Assembly (NCBI GenBank): GCA_030141605.1
Contig: JAQGDQ010000081.1
Location: forward strand, 573,945-637,944
Reading direction: 5' to 3'
Length of the DNA stretch: 64,000 nucleotides
Origin: Tubiluchus corallicola
Taxonomy: Eukaryota > Priapulida > Priapulimorpha > Priapulimorphida > Tubiluchidae
How positions within the stretch are numbered: the first letter of the stretch is position 1; every line of letters begins with the position of its first letter. A program made the translations under genes and the position numbers. The notes under the pieces are model-generated. The model was not told where the DNA came from and ran no database searches. It saw only the letters and a list, made by a program, of their open reading frames with translations. Shown here one piece after another: positions 1 to 10,231 of this stretch.

Positions 1-1047
1 GTTTTGGAGAAATTGAAAAATGATAAGATGCTTCCTGTTGAAACCTGTTCTTCATCAGCTGCAAAGTTTAAAGAGGAATTTCCAGAGCTAATGTGTCAAG
101 CAATGGCTTCAGCCCTGTGTGATACACCTCAAGTTGAGCCTAATGATTTTCCACATGTTGTTGAATGGAACAAAGTTTGTACGTGCTTCAACTTGTATAT
201 TTTGAAGACAAACGGCAAATGGACACCTGTTTCAGTCGATCTTACACCATGTTTTGAGCAAATGGGGCGGCCAAATAAGGCTAATCGAGACTGGCCGAGA
301 GAAGTTAGCAGTTATCACTTTGTTCTCAAAGCTGTAGAAACAGAAAGCAGTGACCAGCAGTTGAAGTTTCAAGCAACGACGGCTGTAGCTGAATGCAGGT
401 TCATTAAAAAGTTTGATGAAAACATTAAACGGGGAGCCATTCTAGCCAAAACTCTGGTAAATCCTATTGTTTATGGGTTCTGCGAACGTGAGCCCATTCG
501 TATGGATCCTCTCGCAGAAAGATTTCATAACCTACTGCTAGATGCCGGCCTCAGTTTAGTCAATCTGTTCAATGTGATAAAGTGTCAGCCTGACAAAGTT
601 ATAGACTCTTACATGTTGAAAGTGGCCTTCATCCAAGAAGTGCTAAATGAACCGAATCCTGACGATTGGGAAGGAAGTGAAAACTTAAAAACTCGAGTCG
701 TCTCAATATTTCAGCATATTGAACATTGTTGTAGGAAGAAGAGAATGGCCCATCCGTTTATAGATGGGTTCAATATTTTGGAGGAACAAACTTCGAAAAC
801 AATTTGTGGCGTTCCAACTCTAAGCTTGGCTGCGGAATGTGCGGCAGCCATTGTCAATGGTGTACTTAATAAAACCATACCGCGCAAGACTGGTTTACTG
901 GAACCAGACATTGAAAAGTACCGCGAACTGATTAGGGAACAAGCACTGAGGGTACTAGAAGATTGGGACCAGAGACGTCACGTGAATCTGTATATCACAA
1001 ATGTGTGGAACTCAGTAAATGGGATTGGGCAGGTTGGACAAAAATAG
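1..1047 (+). CDS. Mab-21 / cGAS-like nucleotidyltransferase-fold protein, 5'-truncated by the window edge
   Basis: The frame is open from base 1 to the stop at 1045-1047, so the true start lies to the left; 348 codons are visible with no intron. Three stretches match the Mab-21/cGAS fold. VSVDLTPCFE (Asp at window residue 80) lies where cGAS-like enzymes keep the third metal-binding acid. A WP pair follows it. The segment IDSYMLKVAFIQEV, then an acidic D-D-W segment and HPFIDGFNIL, matches the C-terminal helical Mab-21 signature (SYH-K ... W ... YFIPEFNL). The first two acidic residues and the GS motif would be off the left edge, so catalytic ability cannot be judged. No zinc ribbon of the vertebrate cGAS type is visible. 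The family includes developmental Mab-21 proteins and innate-immune cGAS-like receptors; I cannot tell which this is. Confidence in the fold is high, in the function low. Confidence 0.82.
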   Translation, partial: VLEKLKNDKMLPVETCSSSAAKFKEEFPELMCQAMASALCDTPQVEPNDFPHVVEWNKVCTCFNLYILKTNGKWTPVSVDLTPCFEQMGRPNKANRDWPREVSSYHFVLKAVETESSDQQLKFQATTAVAECRFIKKFDENIKRGAILAKTLVNPIVYGFCEREPIRMDPLAERFHNLLLDAGLSLVNLFNVIKCQPDKVIDSYMLKVAFIQEVLNEPNPDDWEGSENLKTRVVSIFQHIEHCCRKKRMAHPFIDGFNILEEQTSKTICGVPTLSLAAECAAAIVNGVLNKTIPRKTGLLEPDIEKYRELIREQALRVLEDWDQRRHVNLYITNVWNSVNGIGQVGQK

Positions 1048-1380
1048 ATTAAAAACATCGTAGTGAATACAGTATCTTACTGTATTCCAAACATGCTGTT
1101 TTAGGCATTAGTCGGGAGCCCAAGTAAAAAAATGATTTTTTGTTTCGTTCTTTGTGGTTATGAGATTTTAACTATATCAGATGATAGATTGATGTTTTCT
1201 TTTAGTAATGTATAATGTTCTGTTATTTTTGTCTACATTGCTTAGCTCTATATTCTGTGCAGTACACTTCAGTACATTTCAGGGAATTACGCTTACGTAA
1301 TTTTAGTTAGGCTTTATTTTAAATGTTAAAATTAATTTCTATTGATTTTTTTACTTACAGGGATAGTAGTTTGGTAGTTA

Positions 1381-2217
1381 CTAGTACATTATTATCTTGT
1401 ATTTATTATGTAATTTATCAGTCATTTGTAAAGCTTCATAGTTTATGTGATCCGACTTTAAATAAAGTATTGTTGCGGAGCCCTCCCCTGGTGGCTGCCA
1501 GGGGGTCGAGGGCCGCAAAGACGGCTGAGCAGTCAGCCTTCGTTGGCGGGCTTTGCATTCTAATTTTAACGCTAAATGCAACCCGGCTTCTCTGTTATTC
1601 CATAAGTTTATCTGCTTAAGTAGTTCAAACTGAGCTCGATAGCTTTCCCAGGTTACTGTTTCACCATCATAAGGCAGCAGCCCTTTAAACTCTTTATTAG
1701 CAACCCCACTCGTGCAAGAATTATTATAAGCTGTTTGCAAAGGTAAAAACGAATTAGTTTGTTCCATTGCTGTGCCGCTGGACAAGTGAGAATCGAACCT
1801 AGATGTGGAAATATCAGGGTCATTTCGCGAAAGGTCATTGTCGCTCTGAGCTTGAAAGCGAACGCGCGTAACCGGTTCAGTAGGGTTTTTTGGCACTGTA
1901 GCCGGTTCTGCATTTTGACGCTGGGAATGCGCATATTCTGTAGTAATGAATGAACCATTACGTTCAGGATCATTACCGTTGCAGGTGAGAACCGTAGCCG
2001 GTTCCCTAACCAGTGTAAGGCCAGGTTCAGGCCCCACTGGGCCGCGACGCTCCGAAAAGTTAGGTGCGATCTGAGAAAAAGCCTGTGTAAGTGTTGCGAC
2101 TACACTTGACAGGTCTTCTAAACGGGCTTCATTCCGCATTTGATTTTGAGCTATAACATTATTAAGCTCAGAAAATTGTGAAAACTGATTATTTATGCGC
2201 GTAGACAAGTTTTGCAT
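1381..2217 (-). pseudogene. Gag-like fragment of an LTR retrotransposon
   Basis: The ORF of 278 codons has a polar N-terminal half with an N/Q-rich predicted coiled region. It then has KGLLPYDGETVTWESYRAQF followed by LLKQINLWNNREAGLHLAL, the core pattern of Ty3/gypsy-type retrotransposon Gag (F/Y-D-G ... W ... Y--QF ... L-L). The Gag core is interrupted in frame by a 92-bp GC-rich repeat (1471-1562). A further Gag-like stretch with INYEAL follows before the stop. There is no CCHC knuckle and no downstream pol, so this is a remnant. No function for the host is implied. Confidence 0.62.
1471..1562. repeat. 92-bp GC-rich double-hairpin repeat, copy 1
   Basis: The unit runs from tgttgcggag to ctttgcattcta and is GC-rich in an AT-rich setting. 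It can fold into two hairpins: gccctc/gagggc closing ccctgg/ccaggg, then gctga/tcagc. It sits inside the gag-like frame and keeps that frame open. The second copy at 2489-2580 has the same length and about six mismatches by eye. Confidence 0.85.
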
Positions 2218-2488
2218 TTCTCGCGAAATAAAATTTAGGTTGCTCAGGTCTGTAGAACGAGATAGGCCTGAGTCTTGGTTTTGAAAGTTAGCGTGACCAA
2301 AGACACCGGACGTGGAACAGACGAAGGTAAATAGGCCACTTGGCTAGGCTGGCTAGCTAGGTTTGCCAAATTAACAGAAGAAGCAGAACACGAATCTAAG
2401 TAATCAGCCCAAGAAGCAGTTTCTAGACATGCACTTAGACTTGTCCTTTCGACCGACTGTGAATTCTTATCCCCAACTTCGACACCAG

Positions 2489-2580
2489 TGTTGCGGAGCC
2501 CTCCCCTCGGGGCTGCCAGGGGGTCGAGGGCCGCGAAGACGGCTGAGCAGTCAGCTTCCGTTGGCGCGCTTTGCATTCTA
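2489..2580. repeat. 92-bp GC-rich double-hairpin repeat, copy 2
   Basis: Same orientation and length as 1471-1562. The outer stem gccctc/gagggc and the gctga/tcagc stem are kept, while the inner stem of copy 1 is altered by two changes. It lies in the leader side of the retroelement fragment, inside another short open frame. Confidence 0.85.
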
Positions 2581-2739
2581 CTAGGACAGAGTGCAGAGAA
2601 AGAAATACATAAGATAATAATCAGGTTCAAACTACGCCGTACCTACCCCAAACGACAATCCTGTTAAGCACTGAAAAGAGCAGCACACATGGTGGACGTG
2701 AGAGCACGACAGAGACGTAGTAACCTACGTGCTCGCCGC

Positions 2740-2746
2740 TTTTATA
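2740..2746 (-). promoter_or_regulatory. TATA box of the retroelement fragment
   Basis: TATAAAA reads on the minus strand in the context gctataaaagcgg, about 520 bases upstream of the gag ATG. The position fits a retrotransposon promoter; no transcription data are available. Confidence 0.45.
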
Positions 2747-3755
2747 GCAAGTGACTTTGCGCTAAGCGTGGCCGCAACAGTATGTTCTACTTTACCCTAG
2801 TAATAACACGTAACGTAACGTGATAATGTGATCTGATAATGTAATAATGAATAATAAGAGTGCATAAAATATGTGTACGCATTTTAACAATATTCATTTT
2901 ATACTTGTTAACATGGTTCACCTTAAAATAAATGAAAACTGCTTTTTTCGGATTTTCTACAAATACAACTACGTGCAGTCTAATATAGTAAGAAATAGCT
3001 AAAGTTGCCTTAAAGAAATTCAGTCCTCGTGACGTACGGTAGCAAACTAATTCACATACCTGTCAGAATCAGCGGCGTAACTAATAGGGGAGCAAGGGGA
3101 GTAACCGCTTCCCGAGCACATTTTTCAAAATTGGCACCTTTTCAACAATGGAGTCATTAGGTCAAGTTCATTTAAACACACTCCCGTGAATTTTTAAATG
3201 AGTGTGCACTTTCGCTACTCATTTGTCAAGGTTGTCTGATTTAACCAAGGATCAAATTGCCTCAAATCTAATTATTATAATCTTGTCACGCGTTATATAT
3301 TGTGTACAAATGTGTACAAGCAGGTCAGAAGCATATGTATTGCAAAAGCAAATTTCAGTATCTTTATTATGATGGTGTTATATCACGACTTGACAATTTT
3401 AATCGCATTAATAATAACATTGCAACTATAACAATCAAGAAACCACTAAAGTTCACAAAGTAAATCTATCTTTACGTTACATACGTGTTACAATCTAGCT
3501 GTAGCCTTTTTAAATCTAATTGCCAACCATTGATCCTCACCTGGTTATGCACTAATTTAAAACTGAGGATCAATTACTCGGTCGGTCGGTTAATTAATCA
3601 ATCAAACAAACAATTATCCAACCCAGTCAATTTAATTTCTAGATTTTAAATTCTTTGCAGCGAGGTAGTAGCGTGTATCAAATTCGAGTACATGTTAATT
3701 ATAACAAGCCTTTTTCAGATATTTTACAAAATTAATTTGCATAAAACTTGTGCCT

Positions 3756-3761
3756 TTTATT
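3756..3761 (-). terminator. Polyadenylation signal AATAAA of peptide gene A
   Basis: AATAAA on the minus strand, 67 bases past the TAA stop of the copy A peptide gene. The same signal sits at the matching place in copy B. Confidence 0.6.
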
Positions 3762-3827
3762 GCAATGTATTTAGCAATACGGCAAACTGCAGCCAATAAC
3801 AGGTCTCTTGCACCATCCGTGGCATTA

Positions 3828-6252
3828 TTATCCACGTCGACCGCCTCTGCGGCGGCCTCCTCTCAAATCAGAAAATCTTCTGAAGTCGAACCGAGGGCGA
3901 TGAAAGCGTCTAGGAGATCCACGGTTGAAGTTGCCGTTGCTGTCGTTCCCGTCAACGGCAACTACCATTACCTAAGCAGAAGAAATAATGAACGCGTGTT
4001 CAGACAAAGTCGGTTTTTATTTTATTTTATTTTTATGCAGGGCTGGATTACCGTATTGGCTAGTATAGGCTGCAGACTAGGGCCCCTCAAGCTTGGGGGA
4101 GGCGTACTTTGCATTGCTGAACAACTCACATAACCTAAAACAAAATTTCAACTTTAAAAAGAGCCAAGAGCCCTGAAAATCCTATTTTAAAGTGGTTCCT
4201 CATTTGAGATAAAGGATCCCTGTTTGAGGCCCTTTATTTAAGATGAGGGCCCTCTTTAAAGCGCTTTATTTAAAATATGGGGCCCACAGCTATCCAAATG
4301 TTGCTGAAATGAATATATCACAAGCGGAAAATATTCCAAACAAGTTCGAGCTTATTAGAGAGTGGCTCTGTCTGAGGGGTCCATTAATTTCATTAGCCTT
4401 TATTATTTTTAGTTATTTACACTGTTCCACACAAAATACAGGATAAAATACACAAAAAATCGTTTTTAAATACTGCTCAGCTATAAGATGAAAATACAAC
4501 TAGCAGGCCATGGCGCTTAGCCTATACTATGCAGAGGGAGTATGATGAGTTTAGTAAAGTTTAAATTACGGTCGTGGTGTGCAATTTAAGTCCATCAAAT
4601 TGAATGCGTTATAGAGTAAATATTCTGTTTGCTTTTTAGTTATTTACACTGTTCCACATAAAATACAGGATAAAATACACAAAAAATCGTTTTTAAATAC
4701 TGCTCAGCTATAAGATGAAAATACAACTAGCAGGCCATAGCGCTTAGCCTATACTATGCAGAGGAGGTATGATGAGTTTAGTGAAGTTTAGTCGTGGTGT
4801 GTAATTTAAGTCCATCAAGTTGAATGCGTTGTAGAGTAAATATTCTGCGTGCTGTTGTGTTTTGTAATCCGAAATCTTCAGTATCTCACTGAAGATTGTC
4901 AATTGAAGTCTAAATTAACCTGTTAAAATGGTTTATTTTTACGACAATCTCTTTATCTTCGTAGATAAAATCATTGCAAAAAACAGGATGCGATAAAATT
5001 CGGCAATTAAAGCAACATCCCTGATGGTAACAACTAACAAGTGGACTAAACTTTCGAGAAAAAACCTTAAACACAATAATTTAATAATTTCAAAATTCAA
5101 GTAAAAACAAAATTCATGAGATAAGGCGAATAACGCAACTTTTGTCATTTTAAGTTTAAAGCTAAATAATTAAGTTAGGTGCACTATCTATTTCATTTCA
5201 GTGTTTATTATAGACTATGTCTTTAAGCCATATAGATGAATCCTTCGCAAGCCATGTAAATAAGTTTCTAGCAAGGGACGACAAACAAACGGGAGTTAAT
5301 TTTCCGATCGTTTTAAATTAGCGAATTTTTAGGCATTACACCCTCTTCTGATTGCTAAAGACCATCTAATTTATTTAAAATCGCAAACTGGAACAGATTT
5401 GCACAGCCATCCGTGAATAAGTTGCAAAATTGTACAATTATTCTATTTGCTTTAGTTTTAAACTGCAAACTAGCTTTAGACTTTCCATGGGACTAACTTC
5501 CAGCAAATATAATCCTTGGCAACTTCTTAGAATCCTTGTAGAGTTGGAATTGTACAAGGTCTATCTGGGAGTAGCAGGTGAAAAATTCCAAAATTGCTCG
5601 GTATTTGCTTATTGTCGGAAAACAGTGTAAAAAACGTCCTAGCTTCGCTGGTTTGGGGTCTTGGAGAGATATTTATAATACCTCTCTGGAAAGAGTTAAA
5701 CTGGGTTATACAACAAAGTGAGTCTAGCAGTAAGTAAATAATAGTTTATTTAAGGACGGAATATCAACAATAAAACACGAATCATGGACTCCTTACAAAC
5801 TCCAGTAAAACAAACAAACAAAATACACAGGAAAACACAGAACAAATTCTTTTTCTTTTACAAAAGCTTCTAACTTGATAAAGGTTATGAGTTAATCTGG
5901 GGGAGGGAGCGGTTTTCTTGGCGACCATGAAATTATAGAGAAATTTGCTCAGTAACTGATGTGTAGTAGCGCCAATGTTTTAGAAACTTTTTAAGATACA
6001 GCTTTGACTATTATAGTTCTGTTTATGATTATGATTCTGCATGGCTCAGGTTCCTTAGAAACAAATCAGCTCTGCTATTAACGTACCGGTGCCGGGTTTA
6101 GAATTAGTAATTTGCTTTCGATCGGTTCTGGAATGGAAAATGCTTCACTGAAACAATAAACAATTTAACTACAATATAACAAACAAAAGTAATTTTATTA
6201 ATACCGTGGCCATAACAAGAGCTGCAAACATGAACACCACCGAAAGCTTCAT
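3828..6252 (-). CDS. Secreted Arg/Gly-rich cationic peptide precursor, copy A (two exons)
   Basis: Exon 1 (6252-6205) encodes MKLSVVFMFAALVMAT, a signal-peptide start, and ends at a phase-0 GTATTA donor. Exon 2 (3971-3828) follows a pyrimidine-rich acceptor ending cttag. It continues in the same phase with VMVVAVDG, completing the hydrophobic stretch, then a mature region rich in Arg and Gly (RRFHRPRF, RGGRRRGGRRG) and a TAA stop. The precursor is 63 aa and the mature part strongly basic. A tttgttacag acceptor just upstream of the ATG suggests a 5'-UTR exon not located here. The intron is 2.2 kb. The copy B paralogue keeps the same structure, with length changes in multiples of three. The architecture suggests an antimicrobial or other secreted peptide, but I recognise no family. 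The exon link is inferred. Confidence 0.62.
4409..4860. repeat. 227-bp tandem duplication inside the peptide A intron
   Basis: The stretch beginning agttatttacactgttcca occurs at 4411 and again at 4638. The two units match closely to about 4860. Copy B has a single unit (about 14870-15095), so this tandem arose after the large duplication or was lost in B. Confidence 0.85.
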
Positions 6253-6469
6253 TTTTTATATTCCTGGCGTGAATCTGTAACAAAAAATGCGGTGTTTTTC
6301 TCAGTGTAGGCAAAAATGGCTAGACTGTTGTTTTTTCTGTTTGTTAATAGATCACAAGCTAGCTAGAGTGCTTGAAGTGTTTTAACTGTCTTGAATATAC
6401 TATTCTACCCTCACTCTAATCAGATTTGTTAGGGAAAAACAAAATGATTTTGCGGACAGTGATTTATAC

Positions 6470-6640
6470 CATTTCTACTTCAAACGTGTAAAAGAAGAAG
6501 CGGTTTCAAGTGTGCAAAATGTGATTTAAAAAACACAAAATCAAAAATTCAAAGTATGGAATGTAATTTCAAACGTGAATGTGAATTCAAAGTGGAAAAG
6601 GTGATTTTAAATGTGCAAAATATGATTTTCGAAAGCGCAA
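6470..6640. repeat. Degenerate short-period repeat upstream of peptide gene A
   Basis: Variants of a motif of about 20 bases (caaa-gtg-aa-tgatttaaa and similar) recur across this stretch. The same array is present in copy B at about 16380-16560. It lies 220-390 bases upstream of the peptide ATG. Confidence 0.5.
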
Positions 6641-7838
6641 AATATAAAATGTAGCGCTCACCATAAATATAACACGTTTGACAATTATCGTTTTCATCAA
6701 ATTGTTGTTGCTGTTAACTTTTGTCTTTGTTGACAACTTTTTGAAGTAACATTGCAAAAATAAAAATTACCTCTAGAAATTCAACTCTTCTTCTCACGCA
6801 GAATCGTGGAAATGGTAATAGCTGCCTCTAAGACGTGTACACCACTGTAATTTCAAAAAATTTTATTGTTTTTATTACTGCGTAAAAACTTCCAAATCGC
6901 TTAATTTTAGGCGTGGTTTTATTTTGATAAAAGATCGTCTTGCGCAATTTCATCCACATGAAACAGGAAACAGGAAACTGGGTAAACAGGATAGATTATC
7001 CGATTCCAGGTATCCAGGCAAACTTATCCAGGTAATAAAGCGTTGCCTAGAAAACCAACGTTACATGTTTCAATAATTTTTGGAGAGGTATTGTAAAATT
7101 GTTACAAAAGTATAGACGCTTTTTGTATGTGCTGTAAATATTACGTCTGTAATTTAAAGGTGTCTGTAATTTCCGTTAGTTCAATAGTTATTTTAGTACA
7201 CATAGACATTTTTTAGAATTAGACATTTTTATTTATCTCTCTCTTAACACCAGAATTACAAGATAGACAATAAGTGCTATAGTTAATTGACAATGTATAA
7301 ATAAAAGAAAGTGTCAGGGGTTGTAGGAGAAAGGTAGCGAAGAACCAATTGGTCATCAAAGTCAGCTACTCTTCTCAGATTAATGTAAATTATGAAAAAT
7401 TTCATCGCGCTGCTGTATTATTATTATAATTATAGAGTAGAAGAAAAATCACTGTTACTGAAAAATGTAGGGGAAGCAAATTATGTATGAAAGATGAGGT
7501 AACTAAATAACTAAATAGACTGCATGATAAGGAAACAATATAATAGAATGAAAATATGCAATGTTACTCAACCAAATCTGTAAATTACATAACTAACTTA
7601 TTAAACTATAAAACAACGAATCCAAATCAGATCAAACCAAAGAAGAAATAATTATAATTGAAGAATCAATAATGGAGAACAAAATATGCATGATGAAAGA
7701 AACGAATATATGGCAACACCAGAACTGCAGTAGCACATTATGACATAACAGCAAAACAAGCTAGAGGCATTATAAACTAAGGCACTTAAAATAAGTGTTG
7801 CATAGAATTTTTATATGTATAACATACAGCTATCAGCA

Positions 7839-8060
7839 ATTTAAACACTGAAGTTGGTAGATGGTCGAGAACTCCTTTGGAAAATAGACTTCGTTCATGT
7901 GGCCAAATACAAGACAAGGAGCATATTTTGCTAAAATGTCATAGAACGAGTCATTTCAGAACTGAGTTTAGCTTTAATAATATTGCTAATACACGATACA
8001 AGGAATTTGGAAGATCATAAAAATTGTGTGCATTTGCTTATTGTGCAATAAAAGAATGCT
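7839..8060 (+). pseudogene. LINE reverse-transcriptase C-terminal remnant (copy A)
   Basis: The plus-strand frame reads GRWSRTPLENRL then SCGQIQDKEHILLKC, ending in a TAA. This is the Cys/His cluster common at the C-terminus of non-LTR retrotransposon ORF2 proteins (C-x-...-H-x-L-x-x-C). Nothing of the polymerase core remains upstream. The same remnant is in copy B at 17709-17925, so it predates the duplication. Confidence 0.6.
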
Positions 8061-8644
8061 AAGGGATACGAGATGCAATTATGTTTGTATCGCCCGATAA
8101 CTACAATATAATGGTTGGCTCAACTAATTTTCTTGTTATTTGTATAAGGTGTAATTTGAATTTTCTTTTCGCTTGGGAACAATGTTACTTGGAATGAACT
8201 GTTTTTATGGACTATTTGTTTCGCCACAGACTCGCTGTAACTTTTATGCAGTTGCAATAAATGTCAATAAATATCTAATTTAATCTAATCTTGATTAATA
8301 CTGATACTTTAAATATTTAATGGGATCAAATTTTCAGACCTAATAAGTGTCATCCACACTCGAGTTTGGTTGCTTGCAGTTGTTCAAATCTCAGTCCAAA
8401 CAAGCCATCTAGCACTATCACATGGAACTAGGCATTATTAATAGATGAGCTAGAAAATGGCAATTACCAACCACTTGGGACAAGCGTAGAGCGTTCCTAA
8501 TAAAAAACTTCAAAAATCAAAACCTGTCAAGGGTGCTAAGGTAACCCTTTGAGTGGTATGGCGCCGCTGTTGTTGTTGTTGAAATTGCTGCTGCTGCTGC
8601 AGCTAACCAGAATAACTGTTAATAGTTTCTGTACTAAAAAACTT

Positions 8645-8815
8645 GTTAGTAGACTCAAAAGTTGAGAGAACAGCTATGCAGTATAACAGCACTGGTCAAC
8701 TGTTAGTAGACTCAAAGGTTGAGAAAACAGTTTCACAGTATATCAGCACTGGTCAACTGTTAGTAGACTCAAAGGTTGAGAGAACAGCTATGCAGTATAA
8801 CAGTACCGGTTACTT
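8645..8815. repeat. 57-bp minisatellite, three units
   Basis: Units begin gttagtagactcaaa at 8645, 8702 and 8759. They alternate gagagaacagctatgcag with gagaaaacagtttcacag. Copy B carries a contracted version at about 18530-18615 and a further single unit at about 19690-19745. Confidence 0.85.
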
Positions 8816-9552
8816 CTTTTCCTTTAAACAGTTGAAAACTGAAAGCCGAATATCAAAGTGCCAACTACTAGAGATACATGGTTGTGGCAGTACTGGTATA
8901 TAGCTCATTATTAAGGATACTTAACTAACATGACACACAAAACCGGTGTGTCTTAGTTATTATCAAAAGCTCATACATCTTCCCTTAACAATAGAAACAA
9001 TAAATATTGAATAGGGACAGAAAAGCATACATGAAATTAATAAAAAATAGTTTTTTCGGCAATCCACTTACTAGCCAGGCTTAACTGTCATGAGAAACAT
9101 TGCAAAAGTAAATAGAAATTTAGAAAACACACTCCGAAAATATCAAGATAATGCACTAGGTGCCTTATCATTATATCATACAAAGACTAACAGAAATGTG
9201 AACAAATATATCAATCGTTAAGGATGTTAAAAATGATGTTCAAGAATGATACTGATAAATACTAAATAATGCAAAATACCATTAAGCACAATGGCATCAA
9301 TAACAGTAACAAATACAAAACAGCATAACTGACTTTTGCATAAATGGTTACAGCCCTTGTTTATTTAGCGTATTAAGCACTTATTATTCCAACTTTATTA
9401 AACATTTAAATAATAGACTACAAATGTACAATGTTATGTGAAGGAAAAAACGAAAAATTAACAAATTTGCAACTGTTTTACACAAATGATGCAAATGAAA
9501 CCTTTACAGGTGCCACTGAATATTGTAAAATATGTTTTAAATATTCAAATAA

Positions 9553-9766
<214 letters not shown>

Positions 9767-10231
9767 TAGAAGCCAAAAGGGTATTAACAAATTTTTGGGG
9801 TATCTTAGGGTATCTTAGAGTATTAACAAATTCTACTTACATATGCACAATCCAAAATTCCAGTTAAACTCATATAAACGACGTACAATTTAAACCAGCA
9901 AAAAGTGCAAGCTAAATTTTTGTGAATTCAGTTGCAATGTCTTGTTGGCGAAGTGATACCTTTGTGACACAGCATTACATAAGTTACGATACAAGAACTA
10001 GTGCTCACTACTGTACTACTGGGCAGGCAACTTACCTATAGATGTAAAAAGAGCATTGCAATAATTTTACAGTACAATCGCATTGTTAGTTGCCATAGCC
10101 ATAGCAAACGTAGACTAAAAAGGGAAAACTTCTGTAACAATTAGCACAATACATTTATGTGTGTAGAAAGTCCGTAATAAATAGCCACTGCCATTGATTA
10201 GCTGATCATTAGCATGTGTGCTAGGATGGCC

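Larger units (their letters stand above)
1376..3164 (-). mobile_element. LTR-type retrotransposon fragment present only in duplication copy A
   Basis: In copy B the sequence runs straight from the LINE-tail segment into catttaaacacac (13436-13442). In copy A 1.8 kb lies between the same two points, with only an agtt microhomology at the junction. Read on the minus strand it carries, in order, a TATA-box promoter (2746-2740), an untranslated leader, a short ORF (2630-2244) and a gag-like ORF (2217-1381). No protease, reverse transcriptase or integrase is present, and I could not define a complete LTR pair. Either the fragment inserted in copy A or copy B lost it by microhomology deletion. It is a broken, non-autonomous piece. 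Confidence 0.65.

Noticed and set aside
3750-4133. Plus-strand ORFs at 3750-4133 and 14188-14589 that are similar in both copies
   Set aside because: They are antisense to the peptide exon 2. Splice sites, the polyadenylation signal and the signal-peptide exon all support the minus strand.
6104-6313. Minus-strand ORFs at 6104-6313 and 16014-16223 (MPTLRK..., MPILRK...)
   Set aside because: They run in another frame over the signal-peptide exon and through its donor; the frame starting MKLSVVFM is better supported.
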